Positions 26,427 to 35,000 of a stretch of 64,000 bases of DNA are shown one piece after another; position 1 is the stretch's first letter, and every line of letters begins with the position of its first letter. The position numbers were made by a program, and so were the translations under genes. The stretch covers positions 1 through 64,000 of the forward strand of contig NZ_CALFXI010000081.1 of assembly GCF_937958065.1 (NCBI RefSeq), in the 5' to 3' direction. The DNA is from an uncultured Steroidobacter sp. (lineage in GTDB: Bacteria; Pseudomonadota; Gammaproteobacteria; Steroidobacterales; Steroidobacteraceae). Below the pieces are notes generated by a model. The model made no database searches. It was not told the origin of the DNA and saw nothing but the letters and a program-made list of their open reading frames with translations.

Positions 26427-27230
26427 ATGCCAGTGTTCGTTTTCGATATAGAAACCATTCCCGACGTCGAGCTCGGCCGACGCATCTATGACCTGGGCGA
26501 CCTGAGCGACAAGCAGGTCGGCTATGTCATGCAGGCCAAGCGCCGCGAGGAGTCGGGCACCGAGTTTCTTTCCTATGAGCAGCAGCGCGTCGTTGCTATC
26601 TCCGTGGCGCTGCGCACGCGCGATACCTTCAAGGTGTGGTCGCTCGGCGATCCGCATGCCTCCGAGGCCGAGATCATCCAGCGCTTCTACGACGGCATCG
26701 ACAAGTTCACGCCCGATCTGGTGTCCTGGAACGGCGGCGGCTTCGATCTGCCGGTGCTGCACTATCGCGCGCTCCGGCACGGCATCGTCGCGCCGCGTTA
26801 TTGGGAATCGGGGGAGGAAGATCAGTCGTTCCGTTTCAACAACTACCTCAATCGCTATCACTCGCGGCACCTGGATCTGATGGATGTGCTGTCGAGCTTC
26901 CAGGGGCGTGCGCGTGTCAGTCTGCAGGCGGCCGCGACGTTGTTGGGACTGCCGGGAAAGCTCGGCATGAGTGGCGACAAAGTCTGGGACGCTTATCTCG
27001 ACGGCGAGATCGACGTCATCCGCAATTACTGTGAAACCGACGTGCTGAATACGTTCCTGATCTATTTGCGTTTCGAGCTGATGCGCGGGCGCTTGATGCG
27101 CGACGAATATCATGCCGAGGTGGCTCGGGTGCGCGAAGTGCTCGCGGCCCAGCCCAAGCCTCACTTCCAGGAGTTCCTCGCGGCCTGGGGCCCACCGCCG
27201 GACGTGATCTCGCAAGGGCCGTGCACGTGA
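26427..27230 (+). CDS. Predicted 3'-5' exonuclease (PolB-like exo domain)
   Basis: 267 residues of the DEDD superfamily, PF10108 type. The acidic motifs are visible: F-D-I-E-T-I at ~6–11, S-W-N-G-G-G-F-D-L-P mid-protein, and Y-C-E-T-D-V-L-N-T towards the end. It is a lone exonuclease domain with no polymerase. The biological substrate is not known. It is followed directly by rlmD with overlapping stop and start. Confidence 0.87.
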   Translation: MPVFVFDIETIPDVELGRRIYDLGDLSDKQVGYVMQAKRREESGTEFLSYEQQRVVAISVALRTRDTFKVWSLGDPHASEAEIIQRFYDGIDKFTPDLVSWNGGGFDLPVLHYRALRHGIVAPRYWESGEEDQSFRFNNYLNRYHSRHLDLMDVLSSFQGRARVSLQAAATLLGLPGKLGMSGDKVWDAYLDGEIDVIRNYCETDVLNTFLIYLRFELMRGRLMRDEYHAEVARVREVLAAQPKPHFQEFLAAWGPPPDVISQGPCT

Positions 27231-28552
27231 ACGCTCGCGCTCCAAATCGGGTCTCTCGTCAGCCGGAGACCGCAAAGATCACCGATCTGTCGCACGAAGG
27301 TCGTGGCGTCGCGCACGTCGACGGCAAGACCGTGTTCATCGACGATGCGCTGCCGGGCGAGCTGGTCGAGTGGCAGCGAGTCAAGCAGGGGCGCAACTTC
27401 GATGAAGGCCGTTTGCTCCGCGTGCTCGAGCCTTCGCCGGATCGCGTCGATCCGCGTTGCGCGCACTTCGGCATGTGTGGCGGCTGCGTGTTGCAACACC
27501 TGTCCGGGGAGCAGCAGCTGCAGTTCAAACAAAAGCAGCTGATGGATTCATTGACCCGCATCGGCAAGGTCACGCCGCAGGAGACCTTGCCGCCCCTGCA
27601 CGCGGGCAGCTGGAATTATCGTCGGCGCGCCCGTCTGGCGGCGCGCTGGGTGCCGAAGAAGAACCGCACGGTCGTCGGTTTTCGTGAGCGCAGCACGCCG
27701 TACATCACGGACCTGCAGCGTTGCGAAGTGCTGCAAGCGCCGCTCGATGGTCTCATCGTGCCGCTGTCCGAGCTGGTGACGGCGCTCAGCATTCGCAATC
27801 GGGTCCCGCAGATCGAAGTGGCGGTGGCGGACAATGCGGTCGCGCTGGTCGTGCGCGTGCTCGAGCCGTTGACGGACGCCGACCAGGAGTTGCTACGGCG
27901 CTTCGGTCGCGAGCATTCGGTGCAAATGTTCCTGCAGCCCGGCGGCTACGAAACGGTCGCGCCGATGGAGCAGTTCGAGCCGCTGGAGTACCGGCTGCCG
28001 TCCTTCGATCTCACGCTGCAATTCCTGCCCACGGACTTCGTCCAGGTGAACGGCCCGTTGAACCTGCAGATGATCGATCGCGCCGTGCAGCTGCTGGAAC
28101 TCACGCCGCACGACCGCGTGCTCGACCTGTTCTGCGGCCTGGGCAATTTTTCATTGCCGCTGGCCCGGCGTGCCGGGCAGGTCGTCGGTGTCGAGGGCGA
28201 GGCCGGTCTCGTGGCGCGGGCCCGAGAGAACGCCGCGCGAAATGGCCTGGGCAATGCGCAGTTCTTCACCGCCAATCTCGCTGACGAGAGCATCGGCTCG
28301 GCGCTCTGGGCCGGCAAATTCGACAAGGTGCTGCTCGATCCGCCGCGCGCCGGCGCTAAAGAAGTGCTGCCGGTGGTCGCTAAGTCTGGTGCCGGCACCG
28401 TGTTGTATATCTCCTGCCATCCGGGCAGCCTCGCGCGCGACGCGGGCATTCTCGTGCATGAGCATGGTTACAAGCTGCAGTCGGCGGGGGTGATGGATAT
28501 GTTCCCGCACACGGCCCACGTGGAATCGGCTGCATTATTCGTGAAGCCATAG
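27227..28552 (+). CDS. rlmD: 23S rRNA (uracil-1939-C5)-methyltransferase
   Basis: 441 residues. An N-terminal TRAM domain, the [4Fe-4S] cysteines in C-A-H-F-G-M-C-G-G-C, a Rossmann SAM domain with D-L-F-C-G-L-G-N-F, then D-P-P-R-A-G and the catalytic cysteine in Y-I-S-C-H-P. Two GTG starts compete at 27221 and 27227; 27227 is better spaced from AAGGG and makes a GTGA overlap with the preceding stop. Confidence 0.95.
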   Translation: MNARAPNRVSRQPETAKITDLSHEGRGVAHVDGKTVFIDDALPGELVEWQRVKQGRNFDEGRLLRVLEPSPDRVDPRCAHFGMCGGCVLQHLSGEQQLQFKQKQLMDSLTRIGKVTPQETLPPLHAGSWNYRRRARLAARWVPKKNRTVVGFRERSTPYITDLQRCEVLQAPLDGLIVPLSELVTALSIRNRVPQIEVAVADNAVALVVRVLEPLTDADQELLRRFGREHSVQMFLQPGGYETVAPMEQFEPLEYRLPSFDLTLQFLPTDFVQVNGPLNLQMIDRAVQLLELTPHDRVLDLFCGLGNFSLPLARRAGQVVGVEGEAGLVARARENAARNGLGNAQFFTANLADESIGSALWAGKFDKVLLDPPRAGAKEVLPVVAKSGAGTVLYISCHPGSLARDAGILVHEHGYKLQSAGVMDMFPHTAHVESAALFVKP

Positions 28553-28565
28553 AAGGCCCATTGCT

Positions 28566-29609
28566 ATGACGCTCGGCCCGCTGATGATCGACGTGCAGGG
28601 CACGACCCTCACCGAGGAGGATCGCGAGTTGCTGGCCCATCCGCTGGTCGGCGCCGTGATCCTGTTCACACGCAATTTCGAGAGCGTCGAGCAGCTCCAG
28701 CAACTGGTCGCCGATATTCGGGCGGCGCGTTCGCCGCCGTTACTGGTGACGGTCGATCACGAAGGCGGGCGCGTGCAGCGTTTCCGCAAGGGCTTTACCG
28801 TGTTGCCGTCGATGCGAATGATCGGTCGGCAATACGATCTGGATCCGCAGGCCGGCCGGTTGCTGGCTCGCCAGTGTGGCTGGCTGATGGCCGCCGAACT
28901 GCGCGCGGTCGGCATCGATATGAGTTTCGCGCCGTGCGTGGATCTGGATTACGGCGCCAGCAGCGTGATCGGCGATCGCGCGTTCCATCGCGATCCGAGG
29001 GTGGTGTCGGAGCTGGCGATCGCGTTCATGGGCGGGATGCGGGAGGCGGGGATGGCCGCCTGCGCCAAGCACTATCCCGGCCATGGATTCGTGGTTCCCG
29101 ATTCCCATGTGGCGATGCCGGTGGATCGGCGTCCGCTGGTGGATATGGAGGAAGACCTCACTCCCTATCGCCGGCTGATCGACAACGGCCTGCCCTCGGT
29201 CATGGCGGCCCACGTGGTGTTCACCGAAGTGGACGACAAACCGGCCGGATTCTCACGGCGCTGGTTGCAGAGCGAGCTGCGCGGCCGCCTCGGTTTCGAC
29301 GGCGCCATCTTCACCGACGACCTGTCGATGGCCGGCGCCAAGGTCATCGGCGACATGCCGGCCCGGGCCAAAGCGGCCCTCGCGGCCGGTTGTGACGTGC
29401 TTTCTCTGTGCAACGATCGTCAAGGTGTGCTCCAGGTCATCGATTCTTTGCGAGGGAGCGAAGATCCTTTAAGTCAAGTTCGCATGGCCCGCCTGCACGG
29501 CAAGCCGGGATTGTCCCGGGAGGCGCTGTACGCCTCGAGGGATTGGCAGACCTGCGAAGGAGCGGTCAAAGGATGCATGGAACGGCCCGATCTCCGGTTG
29601 AATTCATAA
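28566..29609 (+). CDS. nagZ: Beta-N-acetylhexosaminidase NagZ
   Basis: 347 residues, family 3 glycoside hydrolase. K-H-Y-P-G-H-G-F-V-V-P-D-S-H holds the catalytic dyad region and T-D-D-L-S-M carries the nucleophile aspartate. In the cytoplasm it cleaves GlcNAc from anhydro-muropeptides during peptidoglycan recycling, which also shapes AmpR signalling where present. Confidence 0.95.
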   Translation: MTLGPLMIDVQGTTLTEEDRELLAHPLVGAVILFTRNFESVEQLQQLVADIRAARSPPLLVTVDHEGGRVQRFRKGFTVLPSMRMIGRQYDLDPQAGRLLARQCGWLMAAELRAVGIDMSFAPCVDLDYGASSVIGDRAFHRDPRVVSELAIAFMGGMREAGMAACAKHYPGHGFVVPDSHVAMPVDRRPLVDMEEDLTPYRRLIDNGLPSVMAAHVVFTEVDDKPAGFSRRWLQSELRGRLGFDGAIFTDDLSMAGAKVIGDMPARAKAALAAGCDVLSLCNDRQGVLQVIDSLRGSEDPLSQVRMARLHGKPGLSREALYASRDWQTCEGAVKGCMERPDLRLNS

Positions 29610-29613
29610 CATT

Positions 29614-30561
29614 ATGAGCCTCGACGCAACATTGCTGCAGAGCCTGGTGGAATCCGCCCCGGACGGTGTGGTCATCTGCGATGCCCGGGCGCCGGATCGC
29701 CCCGTGGTGTTCGTGAACGCCGCCATGGAGAAGCTCACCGGCTACGACGCTGCTTATATCCGCGGCCGCAACCTGCGTTTTCTGCAGGGCGAGGATCACG
29801 AGCAGGAAGGCCTCGAAAAGATTCGGGCGGCGCTGCGGCAGGGCGGCTCGTGTCAGACCATGCTGCGCAACTATCGCCGCGACGGCACGATGTTCTGGAA
29901 CGAACTGACCATTCAGCCGCTGCGCGACGCCGATGGCAATGTGACGCACTTCGCAGGTTTTCATCGCGAGGGCGGGGACCGCCTGCGCGGGCTCAGCGAG
30001 TCACGCGAGAAAACCGATCCGACGCTGAGTACGCAGACCATGCTGGCCTATCTGCGTGACGACAAGCTCACCGGGCTGCTGCGCCGGACCTATTTCGATG
30101 AATTGGTGAAGCGCGATTGGGGCCTCGCGCAGCGCGAGTCGCGCCGCTTGAGCTTCCTGCTGTTCGATCTGGATTGTTACTACACCTACAAGGAAACGTT
30201 CGGCAAGAACGGGTCCGATCAGTCCTTCAAGCGCATCTCGCGAGTGATCAACGGCTGCTTCCGGCGCGCGAGCGACCTGTGCGGCCGCTTCGATGAAGAT
30301 CAGATCGCGGCGGTGACCACCGGGCTGGATCTGGCGCAGGCGTCCAAGCTGGCGGAAGCGGTGCTAGCGCGGGTGCGCGATCTCGCGATTCATCATCCGC
30401 GTTCCATCGTGTCGCGCTATGTGACGGCGAGTGCGGGCGTGGTTTCGCTGGTGCCGCCGCACGATGCGGCACCGGAACGCATTTATGAAATGGCGCTGAA
30501 GGCGCTGAAAGACGCCAAGGAGCTGGGCCGCAATCGCGTGGTCAGCCGCGAGGCGGACTGA
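29614..30561 (+). CDS. Degenerate LOV-like PAS plus GGDEF-like protein
   Basis: 315 residues. Residues ~8–118 are a LOV-type PAS domain with G-R-N-L-R-F-L-Q-G at 51–59; the photoactive cysteine that LOV domains have (GRNCRFLQ) is Leu54. Residues ~150–310 are a diguanylate-cyclase fold: F-D-L-D at 184–187 is kept, but the GGDEF loop reads D-E-D-Q-I at 227–231. It is probably unable to form the flavin–cysteine adduct or to make cyclic-di-GMP. It may still bind a ligand, flavin or GTP and act as an adaptor. It starts four bases after nagZ. Confidence 0.75.
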   Translation: MSLDATLLQSLVESAPDGVVICDARAPDRPVVFVNAAMEKLTGYDAAYIRGRNLRFLQGEDHEQEGLEKIRAALRQGGSCQTMLRNYRRDGTMFWNELTIQPLRDADGNVTHFAGFHREGGDRLRGLSESREKTDPTLSTQTMLAYLRDDKLTGLLRRTYFDELVKRDWGLAQRESRRLSFLLFDLDCYYTYKETFGKNGSDQSFKRISRVINGCFRRASDLCGRFDEDQIAAVTTGLDLAQASKLAEAVLARVRDLAIHHPRSIVSRYVTASAGVVSLVPPHDAAPERIYEMALKALKDAKELGRNRVVSREAD

Positions 30562-30578
30562 CCGTCATCCCCGGCGAT

Positions 30579-31229
30579 TCACCCCGTGGTGCTGGGAGTG
30601 ATTATCGCGATCACGCCGAATTTCGGGCTATCGATATAGTGACGTTCATTGCTACGCATGCGGCGCGTCTGTCGCAGCACGTAGCGCGAGCCATCGCCAG
30701 TGGCGGCTCCATCCAGCACCAGATCCAATGTGAGATGCAGATAACGGCCGCGTGACAACGCGATTTGCCCCTGCAATCCCGAGGTCGCCGGCACGAGCGA
30801 GCTGACGGGGATGAATCTCGCGGCATTACGCGCATAGCCGGGCTGCGTCCAGCCGATGTGTGCGACGGGCTGATAATTCCGGCTGCGTCGCAGTGAGTCC
30901 TCGATGGCGGTCAGTTTCATCTTCGCCGCTGGCAGGGGAGGGAAGCTGGTCTCGGGTGGTGCAACGGTCGGCGGCGCGGCCGGTTCGAGATCGTCCTCGG
31001 GAATCTCCAGCTTCTGCTGCTCGTCGCCGGCCGCCTCGACGCCCCAGCTCTCCGGCGTTTCCCGCCCGGCCAGATTGCGGAAGATCAGCAACTCGACATC
31101 GTAGGTCTGTATGGGCGTTGCTTGCTGAGCGACCGCGGAGCTCACGGACATGAACGCTGCCAGCAAGACCGCCACGCCCAGCTTGCGCTGGCGGGCACCG
31201 AGGCGAGAGAAGAAAGCTGAATGGCGCAT
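30579..31229 (-). CDS. csiV: CsiV-family peptidoglycan-binding protein
   Basis: 216 residues with a signal peptide (residues ~15–35, A-V-A-Q). The mature start Y-D-V-E-L-L-I-F-R-N and the later W-T-Q-P-G and L-H-L-T-L-D-L-V-L are typical of the CsiV family (PF10972), which in Shewanella binds peptidoglycan and in other genomes lies beside mfd, as here. An A/P/E-rich linker spans ~75–105. The exact role in this organism is not known. Confidence 0.8.
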   Translation of the reverse strand: MRHSAFFSRLGARQRKLGVAVLLAAFMSVSSAVAQQATPIQTYDVELLIFRNLAGRETPESWGVEAAGDEQQKLEIPEDDLEPAAPPTVAPPETSFPPLPAAKMKLTAIEDSLRRSRNYQPVAHIGWTQPGYARNAARFIPVSSLVPATSGLQGQIALSRGRYLHLTLDLVLDGAATGDGSRYVLRQTRRMRSNERHYIDSPKFGVIAIITPSTTG

Positions 31230-31417
31230 GCGGACAGTTTACCAGCTGACGGCGGGGACACGCTGACGACGGCTCCAGGAGACAGGAGGAGAGGGCTCAA
31301 GGAGACGGTTCATGGACACAGACTCGTTGTTGATTGCTCGGTGGTTCGCAGGGTCGGTGTTCGAAGGGGCGGTGAATTGCAGGGGCGGTGGTTGGCGGCG
31401 TCGGTGGCTTGCAGCGT

Positions 31418-31571
31418 CAGGGTGGGGTCTCTCCTCCCCGGCACCGCGACGCACGCCGTCGCTCCGCTTCGCTCGCGCTGACGCGCGCGACTTTGCTGTA
31501 CTTCCCTGTAGCTGCTATTGGACCAACATCCCTGTTGGATCCAATTGCCGGGGAAGAGAGACCCCACCCTG
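31418..31571 (+). repeat. 154-bp element with 14-bp terminal inverted repeats, copy 1
   Basis: It begins CAGGGTGGGGTCTC and ends GAGACCCCACCCTG, its exact reverse complement. The interior has a 29-base hairpin (31517–31545) with a 12-bp stem and one bulged base. No coding sequence. The form is that of a miniature transposable element or REP-like unit; no target duplication could be recognised. Confidence 0.75.
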
Positions 31572-31579
31572 CCGCTGCC

Positions 31580-31692
31580 GACGCGTACGCGGCGATTGAA
31601 GCGGGAATCGGAAGAGAGTCTGTCGACGCGTGCGAGGCGATTGAAGAGGAGAAGAGGAGAAGACTCTGCCAACGTGCACGCGGCGATTGAAA
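31580..31692 (+). repeat. Three direct repeats of 45–47 bp
   Basis: Copies start near 31580, 31625 and 31671. Each contains a core close to ACGCGTRCGMGGCGATTGAA followed by a purine-rich tail. One inverted counterpart of the core lies in the right arm (about 31845–31868). The extra copies explain the unequal arms of the palindrome. Confidence 0.7.
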
Positions 31693-31874
31693 CGGAGGGG
31701 AATGAGCCAGCTTTCGTGGCCATTGGCCACTCACTGTCCCTGTCTCCTTCGGCTGTTACCACCGCCGATAGGTTGGTGGTAACAGCAGGCGCAGACAGGA
31801 ACAGCCAATAGCCATGGCCACGAAAGCTGACTCATTCCGTTGCGTTTCATTCGCCGCGAACACGTCGGCAGCGT

Positions 31875-32027
31875 CAGGGTGGGGTCTCTTCTCCCCGGCA
31901 ATTGGATCCACCAGGGATGGTGGTCCAATAGCAGCTACAGGGAAGTACAGCAAAGTCGCGCGCGTCAGCGCGAGCGAAGCGGAGCGACGGCGTGCGTCGC
32001 GGTGCCGGGAGGAGACACCCCACCCTG
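31875..32027 (-). repeat. 154-bp element, inverted copy 2
   Basis: It runs opposite to copy 1, starts CAGGGTGGGGTCTC and ends CACCCCACCCTG. Its internal hairpin (31901–31929) differs from copy 1 by two changes that fall on the same base pair, A–T in copy 1 and C–G here, so the stem is kept. Overall identity with copy 1 is high along the whole length. Confidence 0.75.
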
Positions 32028-32072
32028 GCGCTGCGAGCCACTGACGCTCCGAACGTCGCCGTGAGCCACCCG

Positions 32073-35000
32073 CTAACGTCTGAACTTCTGGGATTTCCCT
32101 GACCCAGCCTTGTAGCTCACGGTCGGTTTCGGTGCCGGAGCCTTGGGCGGATTCGCTTTCACGGCCGCAGCGGCAATGGCTTTTTCGCGGGCCTTTTCCG
32201 CAGCGAGTTCGCTAGCGGTCGGCGTGGCTTTGCTCAGCTCGGCCAGTAGCTGTTCGACCTGCGTGAAGCGCAGTTCCTCCTGTTCGAGGTTCATGGTGAA
32301 TTTGAGCTTGTTGCCGCTTTCGAGCCGGTGCGTGCGGGAGTTGCGTTGTACGTAGCGGATCAACGTGCCCGGTTCGACCTTGGTGTCGCTCTCGAACGTC
32401 ACCGAGCCGCCGCCCGGGCCAACGTCGATCTTGCGCAAGCCCAGCGCGCGGGCCGCTTGTTTGAACTCGGCGATACGGAACAGGTTCTTGGCCGCCGGCG
32501 GCAACAGGCCGAAGCGGTCGATCATCTCCACCTGCAGCTCTCGCAACTCCTCGTTGGTCTTCGCAGCGGCGATGCGCTTGTAGAGCACCAGCCGCAAATG
32601 CACGTCTGGCAGATATTCATCCGGCAGCAGCGACGGCGCATGCAGGTCCACTTCCGGGCCCTGGTGCATTGGCTGATCCAATTGCGGCACCTTGCCTGAC
32701 TTCAACGCATTGACCGCACGCTCCAGCATTTCCATGTAGAGCGCGTAACCAATCTCCTGGATCTGGCCGCTCTGTTCCTCGCCGAGCAGCTCGCCGGCAC
32801 CGCGAATCTCGAGATCGTGCGTCGCCAGCGTGAAGCCCGCGCCCAGGTCTTCGAGCGACTCGATCGCTTCCAGGCGTTTCACCGCATCGGCCGTCATCAG
32901 GTTGCGCGGCGGCGTCATCAAGTACGCGTACGCCTGGTGATGCGAGCGGCCGACGCGTCCACGCAGCTGATGCAGCTGTGCGAGACCGAGCTTGTCGGCG
33001 CGATCGATGATGATGGTGTTCGCGGACGGCACGTCGATACCGCTCTCGACGATGGTCGTGCACACCAGCAGGTTCGAGCGCTGGTGATAGAAATCCAGCA
33101 TGACTTGTTCCAGCTCGCGCTCGCGCATCTGGCCGTGGCCGATGGCGATGCGGGCTTCGGGAACGAGCTCGGCCAGCGTGCGGGCGGTTTTCTCGATGGT
33201 GTCGACGCTGTTGTGGAGGAAATAGATCTGACCGCCGCGGCGGATTTCGCGAAGACAGGCCTCGCGGATCGTCGCCGGATCCCATTGTGAGACGAACGTT
33301 TTGATCGACAATCGCGACACCGGCGGCGTCGTGATCAACGACAACTCGCGCAGGCCGCCCATCGCCATGTTCAAGGTACGCGGAATCGGCGTCGCGGTCA
33401 GCGTCAACACATCCACTTCCGCGCGCAGCTGCTTCAGCTTCTCCTTGTCTTTGACGCCGAAGCGATGTTCTTCGTCGATGATGAGCAGGCCGAGGCGGGC
33501 GAACTTCACGCCGGACTGCAGCAGGCGATGCGTGCCGACCACGATGTCGGTCTTCCCGGACTCCAGACTCTCCATCACTTGATTCACTTCCTTGGTGGTA
33601 CGGAAGCGCGACAAGGATTCCACGCGCACCGGCCAGTCAGCGAAGCGGTCGGCGAATGTTTGATAGTGCTGCTGGGCGAGCAGGGTAGTCGGCACGAGCA
33701 CCACGACCTGCTTGCCCGCCTGCACGGCGACGAACGCCGCACGCAGCGCGACTTCGGTCTTGCCGAAGCCCACATCGCCGCAGACGACGCGATCCATCGG
33801 TCGACCACTGCCGAGGTCTTCGATCACAGAGCGGATGGCCGCCGCCTGGTCGGGGGTTTCTTCGAACTTGAACGCAGCTTCGAACGCGCGCAGATCGTCT
33901 TCGGGTGCGAGCAGTTGCTCGCCCTGGCGCGCGGCGCGGCGCGAATACAGATCCAACAATTCTGCCGCGGTGTCTCGAATGCGCTGGGCGGCTTTCTTGC
34001 GCGCTTTCTCCCAAGCATCGCCGCCGAGTTTGTGCAGGGGCGCCTGGTCCGCGGGTGCGCCGGTGTAGCGGCTGACCAGATCCAGCGCCTGCACCGGCAC
34101 ATATAACTTGTCGCCCTCGGCATATTCCAACACCAGGAATTCGCTGGTGAGACCGCCGACGTCCAGCGTCGCCAGGCCGACGAACCGGCCAACGCCGTAT
34201 TCCTCGTGCACCACCGGCGAGCCTGGATGCAAGTCGGTGAGATCGCGAATGATCTTTTCCGGATCGCGCTCGGGTCGGCGGCGCCGACGCTCCTGTCTCG
34301 CGCGTTCGCCGAACAGCTGTTCTTCCGCGATCAATGCGAGCGGCGGCTCATCCAGCTGCAGGCCGGTCGAGATCGGCGACACCGTGATCGCGAGGCGCTC
34401 GTTGCTGTCCTGGAATGCCGACCAGCTCTCCACCAGCTGCGGCCGTTGATGACTCTTGTTCAGCAGATCGAGCAGCATCTCGCGTCGACCGGCGGATTCG
34501 GCCGCGAGCAGCACGCGTCCGGGGAACGCGCTCAGAAAATTCACCAGCTCGCGCGCGGGCTCCTCGCTGCGCTGATCGACGCGCAGGCTAGGCGGCACGC
34601 GCGTCGCGAAGTTCTGATAGGGCACCGTTTGAGTGAGCGGATCCAACTCGACGCGCGACAGCTCGATGCGCCGATACGAAGTCATTCGTTGCATGAACTC
34701 CGCGACCGGCATGAACACTTCACGCGGCAACAGGATCGGTCGATCGACGTCGTGACCGCGTTGCTCATAGCGGCTTTCGACTTCCGCGAACGCCTGCGCG
34801 GCCATCGACTCGATCTCGCGCTCGACCGCGATGATGGTGTTCTGCGGCAGGTAATCGAGCAGGGTCGAGGTCTTGTCGAAGAACAGCGGCAGGTAGTACT
34901 CGATGCCCGGCGGCGGCGCGCCTTCGGCGATATCGCGATAGATCGACATGCGCGTCAGATCGCCGGGGAAGCGATTGCGGAAGCGGCGCTTGAAGTTCTG

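Larger units (their letters stand above)
31400..32045. repeat. 646-bp imperfect palindrome
   Basis: The two halves are inverted copies about a centre near 31769. The centre is a hairpin: GCTGTTACCACC at 31752–31763 pairs with GGTGGTAACAGC at 31775–31786. Further out, AATGAGCCAGCTTTCGTGG from 31701 pairs with its near-complement ending at 31836, and the 154-bp elements (31418–31571 and 31875–32027) pair with each other. The left arm is about 90 bases longer because it carries extra copies of a 45–47-bp repeat. A transcript in either direction would fold into one long hairpin. Confidence 0.85.
31230..32072. other. 843-bp intergenic region, mostly one palindrome
   Basis: No gene is supportable. 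Frames of 65–150 codons exist on both strands but are mirror images of each other created by the inverted repeat. The region contains the 646-bp palindrome and its component repeats listed separately. Both flanking genes (csiV and mfd) lie on the minus strand, so mfd transcripts would run through it into csiV unless they terminate here. Confidence 0.8.

Noticed and set aside
31310..32044. Small proteins in the csiV–mfd gap
   Set aside because: The frames mirror one another on both strands because of the inverted repeat; no ribosome sites or motifs.
31400..32045. CRISPR array
   Set aside because: There are only three direct copies of the 45–47-bp unit, with no constant spacers, and no cas genes; the structure is an inverted repeat.
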